Source: Mucilaginibacter myungsuensis (lineage in GTDB: Bacteria > Bacteroidota > Bacteroidia > Sphingobacteriales > Sphingobacteriaceae). From it: 64,000 bases of DNA. The notes beneath the pieces were generated by a model. It worked only from the letters and a program-made list of their open reading frames with translations, ran no database searches and was not told the origin of the DNA. Positions within the stretch are counted from its first letter, which is position 1. Every line of letters starts with the position of its first letter. Of this stretch, positions 8,545 through 17,303 are shown piece by piece. The DNA lies in contig NZ_JADFFL010000001.1 of the NCBI RefSeq assembly GCF_015222005.1, positions 682,001-746,000 of the forward strand, given 5' to 3'. The position numbers were made by a program, and so were the translations under genes.

Positions 8545-11475
8545 ATGTGCCGTATAGCTGGTATTATTTCTACCAACACCCCCACCCGCGAACTGCTTGA
8601 AAAAGTAAGCATTATGTGCCAAACCCTGGCTCATGGCGGCCCTGATGACCAGGGTTTGTACCGGTCTGACGAGCATGGGTTGGTACTCGGTCATCGTAGG
8701 TTGGCAATTATAGATCTGAGTGCCAAAGGTCATCAACCTATGCCGGATGCCACGGGTAAGATCTGGATAAGTTTTAATGGCGAAATATACAATTACCCCG
8801 AGCTTAAGCTTGAACTGCAGGGTTTGGGTATTATATTTAATTCTGATACAGATACCGAGGTCCTTATTCAGGCTTACAAATATTGGGGCACCGGATCATT
8901 TGGGAAATTACGCGGGATGTTCGCCTTTGCACTTTTTGATAGCGAGCAAGCGCTTACCCATTTGGTAAGGGATAGTTCGGGTATAAAACCGCTTTACTAC
9001 CACATAGACAACGGGAAGCTAAGTTTTGCATCCGAGGTGAGGGCTTTTAAAGATGCTGGCATCGTTACTGATGGTGATGAAGATTGGCCTATACGTTTTT
9101 TAGCATTCGGGCATATACCGGAGCCATATACTACTTTGAAAAATGTTAGGAGCTTACCTAAAGGGCATTATTTAAGCTGGCATCATTACGACTATCGCCA
9201 CCAATTGACCCGCTATAATATTGATAGGCCCGAAATAGCCGCGATCAATAACATCGATACCGCACGTCGGCACTTGTGTCAAAACCTTCATCAAACTGTT
9301 AAAAGGCAAATGTTGGCAGATGCGCCGTTGGGTGTCTTTTTAAGCGGTGGCGTAGACTCGAGTTTGTTAACGCTATTAGCAGATCAGTACAAAAAAGATC
9401 AGTTAAAAACTGTATCTATCTTTTTTGACGAGGATGCTTTTAACGAACGGCACTATCAGGACATTATATCAGAACGTACCGACGGACAGAACTTTGCCCA
9501 CTTGGTAACGCAGCACGATCTGGAGGATGCGCTCCCCCAGATCATAGCCGATATGGATATGCCCACTACCGATGGCATCAACAGTTGGTTCATTAGTAAA
9601 TACGCCCGCCTGGACGGGCTTAAAGCAGTATTATCTGGATTAGGGGCCGACGAACTATTTGGTGGGTATCCGTCATTTAGGCGGATAAAATATCTTAGAT
9701 ATTTAAAGTGGATACCTTCGCCGGCTTTACGTGCTATCGCCAACTTGAGCAAGGGCCGTTTAAAACGGTTAACACTTTTGGCCCGCAAGCACCCATTTGC
9801 CGATTACCTTTTTTTGCGGGGACTATTTAGTCCGGCTGATATAGCTGCTATCCTTAACGTCTCAACTAAAGAGATCGACGAAGTATTATTCGGCGACCCA
9901 TTAGATCTTGGTGATCTGAACGACAAGGAACGAGCATCGTGGTTGGAGACCAATCTGTATATGCAAAACCAGTTGCTGCGCGATACGGACGTAATGAGTA
10001 TGGCCCACGGATTAGAGGTAAGGGTCCCGTTTTTAGATGAAGACCTGGTGCATTTAGTTAATAACCTTTCGCCCGATATCCGCTTCGATAGTGAAAAACC
10101 TAAGCGCATTTTGGCCGAAGCATGCGAGGGTTTACTACCCCGCGAGATATGGGACCGCCCAAAAATGGGTTTCTCTTTCCCGCTGCAGCAATGGATGCGA
10201 TCGCATAAGCAAATAAGCAACCCGGATCACTATAAAGGCGCATTCACACAGAACATCATAAAACAATTTCAGCATAACCCGCGCATACATTGGTCAAAAG
10301 TTTACGCGTTGTATCAACTCAATAACTTATCGGCTATCGGTGATAAATACGAGCAAAAAAAGATATCACTTTTATCACTCCAAACATTCAGCGGCACCGG
10401 TGGTATCCAAAAAATGACGCGCACCATGGCAAAGGCGATCGGCGAATTGGCGACCAAACGCCGATGGGATCTTACGCTATGGTCGGGATATGATAAGAAT
10501 GACGACGTTAACACCGCCTACATTAAACCAGGTAATTTTAGAGGGTTCGGAAAGAACAGGGCGTTATTTGCTGCTAAAGCAATAGTGGCCGGCTCATCCG
10601 CAGATACGGTTATCCTGACACACATTAATTTAGCGCTGGTAGGTGTGCTTACAAAGCTACTTAGCGGTAAGACAAAGATATGGTTGATAGCACATGGCAT
10701 TGAGGTGTGGCGTCCGCTTAGCGGTATTAAAAGACAGCTATTGAAAAGCTGCGACAGAATTATTTGTGTAAGCGAATTTACTCGTCAACAATTGATAGAC
10801 AGACATGGTGTTGATGCAGCCAAATGTGTAGTACTCAACAACGCGTTGGATCCGACCATAAAACTACCTGCCGATCTTAAAAGATCAGAATACCTGATGC
10901 AACGATACAGGATATCCCCGACGGATAAAGTGGTATTTACCTTAACAAGGTTAGCTTCGTCTGAGCAATACAAGGGTTACGAGCAGGTGATACATGCGGT
11001 AAGCTTGCTAAAGAACAGCTTCCCCGATATAAAGTACATCCTATCGGGCAAATATGACAGCATAGAAGCAGAACGGATAAAACAACTCATAGCCCAACAT
11101 CATGTGGAGCAAAAGGTGATCCTGACCGGCTATATTGATGAAACCGAACTGGTGGACCATTTTACAATGGCTGATGTGTTTGTTCTGCCCAGCAAAAAAG
11201 AAGGTTTCGGTATTGTGTTTATAGAGGCTATGGCTTGTGGCACACCGGTTATCTGCGGTAACGAAGACGGCAGCGTGGACGCCATACGTAATGGCGAATT
11301 GGGCAAAGCAGTTAATGTAGATGATGTGGATGAACTAAAAAACGCTATCGCCGATATTTTAGCTTCGCCGATGGATACCAAAGACCGCAAAAAACTACAG
11401 CAAAAATGCCTGGAACATTTCAACGCGGCGGCGTATCAAAATAAACTTGAAGAGTTACTGATCAATGACCGATAA
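8545..11475 (+). CDS. Asparagine synthetase B - GT4 glycosyltransferase fusion
   Basis: A 976-residue fusion. Residues 1-~600 are a class B asparagine synthetase: glutaminase nucleophile Cys2 (MCRIAGI), RRLAIIDL, FNGEIYNY, and the ATP pyrophosphatase loop SGGVDSS (267-273) with GLGADELFGGY. In glycan loci such enzymes amidate uronic acids or other carboxylated sugars. Residues ~605-976 are a complete GT-B fold family 4 glycosyltransferase that begins like a free-standing enzyme (KKISLLSLQTFSGTGGIQK) and carries the EX7E motif EGFGIVFIE. No ATG, GTG or TTG start in the right frame lies at the junction near 10345-10365, and the frame is continuous, so this is a true fusion. The ABC permease gene overlaps its end by 11 bases. 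Confidence 0.9.
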   Translation: MCRIAGIISTNTPTRELLEKVSIMCQTLAHGGPDDQGLYRSDEHGLVLGHRRLAIIDLSAKGHQPMPDATGKIWISFNGEIYNYPELKLELQGLGIIFNSDTDTEVLIQAYKYWGTGSFGKLRGMFAFALFDSEQALTHLVRDSSGIKPLYYHIDNGKLSFASEVRAFKDAGIVTDGDEDWPIRFLAFGHIPEPYTTLKNVRSLPKGHYLSWHHYDYRHQLTRYNIDRPEIAAINNIDTARRHLCQNLHQTVKRQMLADAPLGVFLSGGVDSSLLTLLADQYKKDQLKTVSIFFDEDAFNERHYQDIISERTDGQNFAHLVTQHDLEDALPQIIADMDMPTTDGINSWFISKYARLDGLKAVLSGLGADELFGGYPSFRRIKYLRYLKWIPSPALRAIANLSKGRLKRLTLLARKHPFADYLFLRGLFSPADIAAILNVSTKEIDEVLFGDPLDLGDLNDKERASWLETNLYMQNQLLRDTDVMSMAHGLEVRVPFLDEDLVHLVNNLSPDIRFDSEKPKRILAEACEGLLPREIWDRPKMGFSFPLQQWMRSHKQISNPDHYKGAFTQNIIKQFQHNPRIHWSKVYALYQLNNLSAIGDKYEQKKISLLSLQTFSGTGGIQKMTRTMAKAIGELATKRRWDLTLWSGYDKNDDVNTAYIKPGNFRGFGKNRALFAAKAIVAGSSADTVILTHINLALVGVLTKLLSGKTKIWLIAHGIEVWRPLSGIKRQLLKSCDRIICVSEFTRQQLIDRHGVDAAKCVVLNNALDPTIKLPADLKRSEYLMQRYRISPTDKVVFTLTRLASSEQYKGYEQVIHAVSLLKNSFPDIKYILSGKYDSIEAERIKQLIAQHHVEQKVILTGYIDETELVDHFTMADVFVLPSKKEGFGIVFIEAMACGTPVICGNEDGSVDAIRNGELGKAVNVDDVDELKNAIADILASPMDTKDRKKLQQKCLEHFNAAAYQNKLEELLINDR

Positions 11476-12328
11476 CAGCGACCACCGGGAGTGGGATATG
11501 GAAATAACAGCGAGCAGCAGTCTGCTGGATCTTAAACTGCGCGACGTTTGGCAATACCGGGATCTGCTTTATCTGCTGGTGAGGCGCGATGTAGTTTCGT
11601 TTTACAAACAGACGGTGCTTGGGCCGGTGTGGTTTTTTGCCCAGCCTATAATCACTATTATTTTCTACAGTTTTATAGGGAACCTGGCAGGTATATCAAC
11701 AGGAGGCGTCCCCCGGCCGTTGTTTTACCTTGCGGGTACTATCATTTGGAACTACTTTGCCGATTGCCTTACCAAAACATCAACGGTGTTTAAAGACAAC
11801 TCGGGACTGCTGGGCAAAGTCTACTTTCCTCGCCTGATCATGCCATTGAGTTTGATCGCATCTAACCTCATCAGGTTCACGGTGCAGCTGATCTTGTTTG
11901 TAATATTGCTGGTATTTTACAGCTTTAAAAGCGGGCATATCACCCTGAATATATACGCGCTGATGTTCCCCATACTTGTACTTATTATTGCCGCTCAGGG
12001 CTTGGGGATCGGTATGCTGATATCGTCGGTAACTACTAAATATCGAGATCTGGCTTTTGTGGTGAGCTTTGGAGTGCCACTGTTGGTTTATACCACAACC
12101 ATACTATTTCCATTGAGCGAAGTTTATACAAAATACCCAGCCTACAGTTGGGTGGTGGAGTATAACCCTGTAACGGCGATCATCGAATTTTTTAGATATG
12201 GCTTTTTAGGCGAGGGCACCAACGACTGGTGGCTATTGGCCTACAGCGTTGCCTTTACCCTGGTGGTAGCGTTTGCAGGCATTATAGTTTTTAACCGCGT
12301 TGAACGAAACTTTGTAGATACCGTTTAA
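11465..12328 (+). CDS. ABC-2 polysaccharide exporter permease (Wzm-like)
   Basis: Inner-membrane permease of an ABC-2 type exporter for O-antigen, teichoic acid or capsule-like glycans, 287 residues with about six membrane segments. Family signs are RRDVVSFYKQTVLGPVWFF before TM1 and the conserved amphipathic region near the N-terminus. It works with the ATPase encoded next, whose start codon overlaps this stop codon by one base. Such transporters move a finished, lipid-linked glycan across the inner membrane, so their presence beside Wza/Wzc and Wzy-like genes is notable. The start overlaps the upstream fusion gene by 11 bases. Confidence 0.92.
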   Translation: MTDNSDHREWDMEITASSSLLDLKLRDVWQYRDLLYLLVRRDVVSFYKQTVLGPVWFFAQPIITIIFYSFIGNLAGISTGGVPRPLFYLAGTIIWNYFADCLTKTSTVFKDNSGLLGKVYFPRLIMPLSLIASNLIRFTVQLILFVILLVFYSFKSGHITLNIYALMFPILVLIIAAQGLGIGMLISSVTTKYRDLAFVVSFGVPLLVYTTTILFPLSEVYTKYPAYSWVVEYNPVTAIIEFFRYGFLGEGTNDWWLLAYSVAFTLVVAFAGIIVFNRVERNFVDTV

Positions 12329-13578
12329 TGAGTAAGGTTATTAAAGTAGAGAACCTATCCAAAGCCTATCAATTAGGCAATTTTGGCACAGGTACCATAT
12401 CACGCGATCTGGAACGTTTTTGGGCACGCCTGCGTGGCAAAGAAGACCCTTTTTTAAAGATCGGCGAAACTAACGACCGAACCACCAAGGGTGAAAGTGA
12501 TATAGTATGGAGCCTTAAAGACATCAATTTTGATATTGAGCAAGGCGATACAGTAGGCATCATTGGCCGTAACGGTGCAGGCAAAAGCACTTTGTTGAAA
12601 GTATTAAGCAGGGTTACCTCTCCTACTTCAGGCTCGGTAAAACTGAAAGGCCGTGTTGCCAGTTTGCTGGAAGTAGGCACCGGTTTCCATCCAGAGCTGA
12701 CCGGCCGCGAGAACGTTTACCTTAACGGCGCTATATTAGGCATGCGCCGCGCCGAGATCAAACGCAAGTTTGATGAGATAGTAGATTTTTCGGGCGTGGA
12801 ACGCTATATTGATACACCGGTAAAACGTTATTCGTCGGGTATGTATGTCCGCTTAGCGTTCGCGGTAGCGGCACACTTGGAGTCGGAGATATTGATCGTA
12901 GATGAGGTATTAGCCGTTGGAGACTCTGAATTCCAGGCAAAATGCTTAGGCAAAATGGGCGACGTAAGTGTGGGCGAAGGCCGTACCGTATTATTCGTAA
13001 GCCATAACATGGGCAGCATCAGGCAGCTTTGCAAAAATGCCATATTGCTGAATAACGGACAGTTACTCACTCATGCCTCTGTCGACGAGACCTTATCGCT
13101 TTACTTAAAGTCTAACATTGCAAATGGCTCTTTAAAAGACTACAAGCATCAGGGGCCACTCGCTAACATGATCACTTTTGAAGAGTGTGCCGTTAATAAA
13201 ATAGTTAATAAAGAAGCGGTATTTGCACCGTCAGAAGAGTTATCTGTATCGATAAAATACCGCTGCACTACAGTCGTACCAAAGTTCAGACTTTCGCTCA
13301 ATTTTTATAAAGATTCTTTGCTACTGTTCACGCTACACAATAAATCATGGCCGGCAGAATTAAAGGCGAGTGAATACCAGGATGAGTTCACAATTCCTGC
13401 CTACCTGTTACGCCCCGGCAACTACACCCTGGGATTAGGCGGGCACGATGGCGACCCTATAAGTGATGGCCGCGAGTGGATATTTATCAACGAAGCTTAT
13501 TCCTTCGCCATTACCAACGAGTGGAACGAATTGAATGATTTTTCGGGCAAAGGTTTAATAAACATTCACCCGCGTTAA
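12328..13578 (+). CDS. ABC exporter ATPase with C-terminal cargo domain (Wzt-like)
   Basis: ATP-binding subunit of the glycan exporter, 416 residues. The nucleotide-binding domain (about 1-245) has Walker A GRNGAGKST (80-88), signature YSSGM (168-172), Walker B ILIVDE (188-193) and the switch His in FVSHN. An extra ~40-residue stretch between the first strand and the Walker A region (about 25-60) is typical of Wzt/KpsT-like exporters. Residues about 275-416 form a beta-rich extension in the position of the Wzt C-terminal domain, which in E. coli O8/O9a binds the modified non-reducing end of the glycan. A methyltransferase gene follows directly (stop and start share one base), which suggests a methyl-type chain end as the export signal. 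Confidence 0.92.
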   Translation: MSKVIKVENLSKAYQLGNFGTGTISRDLERFWARLRGKEDPFLKIGETNDRTTKGESDIVWSLKDINFDIEQGDTVGIIGRNGAGKSTLLKVLSRVTSPTSGSVKLKGRVASLLEVGTGFHPELTGRENVYLNGAILGMRRAEIKRKFDEIVDFSGVERYIDTPVKRYSSGMYVRLAFAVAAHLESEILIVDEVLAVGDSEFQAKCLGKMGDVSVGEGRTVLFVSHNMGSIRQLCKNAILLNNGQLLTHASVDETLSLYLKSNIANGSLKDYKHQGPLANMITFEECAVNKIVNKEAVFAPSEELSVSIKYRCTTVVPKFRLSLNFYKDSLLLFTLHNKSWPAELKASEYQDEFTIPAYLLRPGNYTLGLGGHDGDPISDGREWIFINEAYSFAITNEWNELNDFSGKGLINIHPR

Positions 13579-14597
13579 TGACATATAGTTACAGCAAGCA
13601 TACAGCAACCTGCCCTATCTGCGGTAATAGCGACAACAAGTTATTATACAAGATCAGTTCGGATGAGGCGGCTGCCCAATGTATGGTGGTGCAACCGGCA
13701 TGGAGAAAAGCAGACGCTCAAGTAAAAGCGGCTAAAAGTATTGAGCGGCTTTGGGGAGGTAAAACAGCGTCGGTAGTAGGATGTACAAAATGCGGAGTGG
13801 TGTTTGCTGACCCTTTTGTGAGTGGTGATGCCGAATTTTATAACGTGGTCACACATTCGGATAACAGCGTAGACTACAACAAGATCCCGCTGAACTGGAA
13901 ATGGGAATTTGACAAAACGTTCAATACCTTATCAAGCCTTTACAAGAACGGGCAGAATATTCAATTGTTAGAGATTGGAGCCAGTATTGGGGATTTTGCT
14001 ATCGGCGCATCAAAATTGATACCCAAAGAGAATATTTTATGCTTGGAATATTCGGAAAAAGCGGTTGAAAGAATTAAAAATGTTGGCATTAAAGCGATGT
14101 CTGATGATTTTCGGGAACTAAAAGATCGGCCCGAGCATATCGCAAAATACGATGTGATCTGTCTTTTCCAGGTTTTAGAACACCTGGACCGGATGGACGA
14201 CACCTTCGAGACCTTTAACAAGCTGATCAAACCCGGCGGGCATTTATTTATAGGGGTGCCTAATGACAAGAACATTAAATTTAACGAACTGAACGGAGGG
14301 TTATTGGACATCCCCCCTAATCACCTGATCAGGTTTAATAAACACAGTTTCAAACTTTTGGGTCAAAAGTATAACTGGCAGTTAAAAGAACTGTGCGTGC
14401 AACCTTACACCCCGTTGGACGTTATGAAGACGGTGATGTATTCTCAGTCGTTGAAAAGATCCCAATACCCGCCGGTCGAAAGAAGGATGCTGTACCGAAC
14501 GCGAGAGTATTTGCAGATAAAGAAATTACGTTTACGCTCGTTCCTTTTGCATAAACAATTGGGTGAATGTACGTGGGTACACTACCAAAAACCATAG
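13578..14597 (+). CDS. SAM-dependent methyltransferase with N-terminal zinc ribbon
   Basis: Class I methyltransferase of the sugar-methylating type. The N-terminal part contains two Cys pairs, CPIC (about 11-14) and CTKCG (about 69-73), as in the zinc-binding domain of TDP-sugar C-methyltransferases. The SAM motif I is LLEIGASIGDFAIGA (about 130-144), and QVLEHLDRMDDTF is the usual post-II region. The fold resembles Methyltransf_23 members in glycan loci. It could methylate a nucleotide sugar or the growing chain. Its position directly after the Wzt-like gene, sharing one base, hints at chain-end capping that the exporter recognises; this is inference. Confidence 0.82.
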   Translation: MTYSYSKHTATCPICGNSDNKLLYKISSDEAAAQCMVVQPAWRKADAQVKAAKSIERLWGGKTASVVGCTKCGVVFADPFVSGDAEFYNVVTHSDNSVDYNKIPLNWKWEFDKTFNTLSSLYKNGQNIQLLEIGASIGDFAIGASKLIPKENILCLEYSEKAVERIKNVGIKAMSDDFRELKDRPEHIAKYDVICLFQVLEHLDRMDDTFETFNKLIKPGGHLFIGVPNDKNIKFNELNGGLLDIPPNHLIRFNKHSFKLLGQKYNWQLKELCVQPYTPLDVMKTVMYSQSLKRSQYPPVERRMLYRTREYLQIKKLRLRSFLLHKQLGECTWVHYQKP

Positions 14598-14613
14598 CCG
14601 ATCATTTTATAAA

Positions 14614-15510
14614 ATGACCATATATATATTACCTGTTCCCGCCATTCTACAGCCCGAGCCTAAAGGGTTCAGGTATCCGGCCCATAATGATGATTTTGGC
14701 ATAGAACAGGATATGCTGATCTGGTTACAAAAACAAAAGCATCTGTTAACCAACGACCCGGCTAAAGCCGACCGCCACTATCTGCCGGTCTTTTGGACCC
14801 GATGGCATATCAACCATCAGTTTGCAGCAGGCGGTGTTGGTTTGCCCGAACTTCAGGCCGAGGTAGATAAGGTAATTATTGATGATAGCAAAACTTTTAC
14901 CATAACCCAGTTTGATGGGGGTACTTTGTTAGATATTGGCAAAACGGTAGTGTTTACAGCGGCCCGCACTATTAACTCGGGGATAGACGCCCCGATCATT
15001 TGTCGGCCACATCGTAAACCGTTGATACTGCCTTCAAAAAAATACTTGGCATCGTTCAACGGGTCTTTTTATACTCATCCTATCAGGGATGAAATGAACG
15101 AAAAGTTGTCCAACCGACCCGGGGTTTATATGGGGGGCATGTTGCCTACCCGGTTTTACAAACGTTGGTTTTGGGCCACCAATTATAACCTCAATACCAT
15201 GGCATCTTACATCGCCCTGGCTCCCCGGGGTACAAGTTGTAGTTCGTTCCGCTTTTTCGAGGCCATGCAGTTGGGCGTTGCGCCTTGCCTGATCGGAGAT
15301 GTGGACGTTAGGCCATTCAAAAACTTTATCCCCTGGGACGATATCAGTTACTACTCCCCTACCGTAGAAGCGCTTGAAAAGCTACTCGACACTGTAACTG
15401 AAGAGGAAGCGCTTGAAAAAGGTAAAAAAGCCTACCAATTTTGGAAGAACGACCTTTACTATCAAAAATGGTGTAAATACGTGATCAAAGAATTGGAGTT
15501 ACTGTCTTAA
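14614..15510 (+). CDS. Exostosin-like glycosyltransferase (GT47-type)
   Basis: Protein of about 298 residues related to the exostosin domain family. The segment LAPRGTSCSSFRFFEAMQLG followed by VAPCLIGD is the characteristic exostosin C-terminal motif, and YLPVFWTRW is typical of its N-terminal half. An upstream in-frame start exists at 14563, but ATG at 14614 puts the family N-terminus (MTIYILPVP) first and gives a 16-base gap after the preceding gene, so it is preferred. The GT2 gene follows after 2 bases. The donor could be a hexuronic acid, galactose or xylose as in other GT47 enzymes; the sequence does not decide. Confidence 0.75.
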   Translation: MTIYILPVPAILQPEPKGFRYPAHNDDFGIEQDMLIWLQKQKHLLTNDPAKADRHYLPVFWTRWHINHQFAAGGVGLPELQAEVDKVIIDDSKTFTITQFDGGTLLDIGKTVVFTAARTINSGIDAPIICRPHRKPLILPSKKYLASFNGSFYTHPIRDEMNEKLSNRPGVYMGGMLPTRFYKRWFWATNYNLNTMASYIALAPRGTSCSSFRFFEAMQLGVAPCLIGDVDVRPFKNFIPWDDISYYSPTVEALEKLLDTVTEEEALEKGKKAYQFWKNDLYYQKWCKYVIKELELLS

Positions 15511-15512
15511 AC

Positions 15513-16451
15513 ATGGCTGCAAATCGCATTAGTTTTTTCATCCCAGCCTATAATTGCGCCGCTACTATTGCCGAAAGCGTGGCATCCATCATGGCGGATA
15601 ATTTTACCGATGGGGATGAACTGATCATTGTGAACGACTACTCAACGGATAACACCGCGCAGGTACTGGCCGAATTGCAAAGTAAATATCCTACCATCAA
15701 AGTAATAGCCCATAAGCGCAATAAAGGTGGCTCTGCCGCCCGTAATACCGCGGTAGAAAATGCCGGGCATGACCTGTTATTTTGCCTCGACTCGGATAAT
15801 GTATTAGCGCCCGGCAGTATAGCGCTATTGAAAACGTATCTACTGAATAACAATGCTGATATAGCAGCCTTTCAGCATCAGCACTTTTTTAAGGACGATA
15901 AAACCAAACCGCATTATATTTGGTCTATTCCTCCCGGCGAGTTGCCTTTAGAGAGCTATTTGCGGCGCGATAATACACCGGGGCAACATGGCAATTATCT
16001 TTTCACCAAACAGAGTTGGGTTAATGCCAAAGGTTACGCCGAAGGGATAGGCGCGTTAGATACCTGGAGCTTCGGGTTGCGGCAGGCCATCACGGGCGCT
16101 AAAACGATGATACTTAGAGATACATTTTACTACCATCGTTTAAGTGACGACTCTTACTGGATGCGGGAGAACGAGACAAAACTTTGGGCAAACTCCACCC
16201 GGGCTACTACGGCGCTGTTCCCTTTTTTCGATATTATCGACGAAGGTTTTATTGAATATATGCTTGGCAAAGGCAAGTACACCTGGTTTTATACCATGCA
16301 AAGCAAGCCGTTAAAATTAGTGCCGGAAGGGTCCAAACAAGCTTATTACGAAGATCTGCAACAACGTACCCACAATTTTATTTATCCTAAACCCACTTTA
16401 ACAGCCCGTATAGTTAACAAGCTAAAACGGATGTTGAACATTAGCAAATGA
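15513..16451 (+). CDS. Family 2 glycosyltransferase
   Basis: GT-A glycosyltransferase, 312 residues. It starts with SFFIPAYNCAATI, has VNDYSTDNT at the sugar-nucleotide site, GGSAARNTA in the middle strand and LDSDN as the DxD-type metal site. The middle part has HGNYLFTKQSWVNAKGY and GALDTWSFGLRQA, so the likely catalytic base region is present. It starts 2 bases after the exostosin-like gene and overlaps the fucosyltransferase gene by 4 bases (ATGA), so translation is probably coupled. Sugar specificity is unknown. Confidence 0.85.
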   Translation: MAANRISFFIPAYNCAATIAESVASIMADNFTDGDELIIVNDYSTDNTAQVLAELQSKYPTIKVIAHKRNKGGSAARNTAVENAGHDLLFCLDSDNVLAPGSIALLKTYLLNNNADIAAFQHQHFFKDDKTKPHYIWSIPPGELPLESYLRRDNTPGQHGNYLFTKQSWVNAKGYAEGIGALDTWSFGLRQAITGAKTMILRDTFYYHRLSDDSYWMRENETKLWANSTRATTALFPFFDIIDEGFIEYMLGKGKYTWFYTMQSKPLKLVPEGSKQAYYEDLQQRTHNFIYPKPTLTARIVNKLKRMLNISK

Positions 16452-17299
16452 TAGCCATACGTTTAGAGGGGCGTTTAGGCAATCAGCTATTTCAGTACGC
16501 ATTTATATATGCCACTGCAAAAAAATTGGGGGTTAAATTCTATATCGACCAAAGTGTTTGCCGAGTTATGATCGGCGAATACTTTCAGATCCCAACCGAC
16601 GGCTTTAACTTTTTATCGCAAAAGGTATTTACCATCACGGGGTTTAAGAACTTATTTAGCCATCACTTAAAAAAAGGTTTCTACAAGCTGACCCAAAAGT
16701 TGTACCGGTTAAAACCGATTGTGTTCGATAGCAGCATGTCACCCAAACCTCAATTGCAACAGTGTGCTGACAACGGCTTCTATTTTGGCTACTTTCAGTC
16801 CGAAGCTTACTTCGAGAACAACGTGGCCGATATCCGCAAACTGTTCTGTATAAAAGAAAAATACCAGCGTATGTATGCCGAAGCCATTAAAGATCTCCCT
16901 TCGAATAAAAAAAAGGCAGTAGTACACATTCGTAGGGGCGATTATCTTACTTTAGATATCGGACTTCCGTCGAGTTATTATCATCAGGCCATTGAACGAC
17001 TGAACGGGCCTGATATCTTGTTTGTTTTTATATCAGACGACCCGGACCATATAGCTACCGAGTTTAAGTATCTGGAGAACAAGTACGTGTCAGATAATTC
17101 AGAGATAGTTGATCTTCAACTGCTCATTAATGCTGATCATTTGATCTTATCGAACAGCTCGTACAGTTGGTGGGGTGCCTGGCTGAATACCAAAGATGAC
17201 AAGACGGTGTACGCGCCAAAAAACTGGATGGCCTTTGGCAAGCAAAATGAATACCCTGTCGGCATATCAGCTAACTTAAATTATAATTGGTTAAGCTAA
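16448..17299 (+). CDS. Alpha-1,2-fucosyltransferase (GT11)
   Basis: GT-B fold fucosyltransferase of family 11, 283 residues, the usual bacterial length. The N-terminus MIAIRLEGRLGNQLFQYAF is the family signature, and HIRRGDY (160-166) is the GDP-fucose binding motif shared by alpha-1,2 and alpha-1,6 fucosyltransferases. SNSSYSWWGAWLN near the C-terminus is also diagnostic of GT11. The enzyme would add L-fucose in alpha-1,2 linkage to a terminal galactose-like residue. GDP-fucose synthesis genes (gmd, fcl) are not in this window. A GT10 alpha-1,3-fucosyltransferase is encoded 6 kb downstream in the same operon. Confidence 0.93.
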   Translation: MIAIRLEGRLGNQLFQYAFIYATAKKLGVKFYIDQSVCRVMIGEYFQIPTDGFNFLSQKVFTITGFKNLFSHHLKKGFYKLTQKLYRLKPIVFDSSMSPKPQLQQCADNGFYFGYFQSEAYFENNVADIRKLFCIKEKYQRMYAEAIKDLPSNKKKAVVHIRRGDYLTLDIGLPSSYYHQAIERLNGPDILFVFISDDPDHIATEFKYLENKYVSDNSEIVDLQLLINADHLILSNSSYSWWGAWLNTKDDKTVYAPKNWMAFGKQNEYPVGISANLNYNWLS

Positions 17300-17303
17300 A
17301 CCT

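Noticed and set aside
10321..10400. AsnB-GT4 fusion as a sequencing frameshift joining two genes
   Set aside because: The reading frame is continuous through the junction with sensible residues, and no stop or start codon is found close by; still worth a read-level check.
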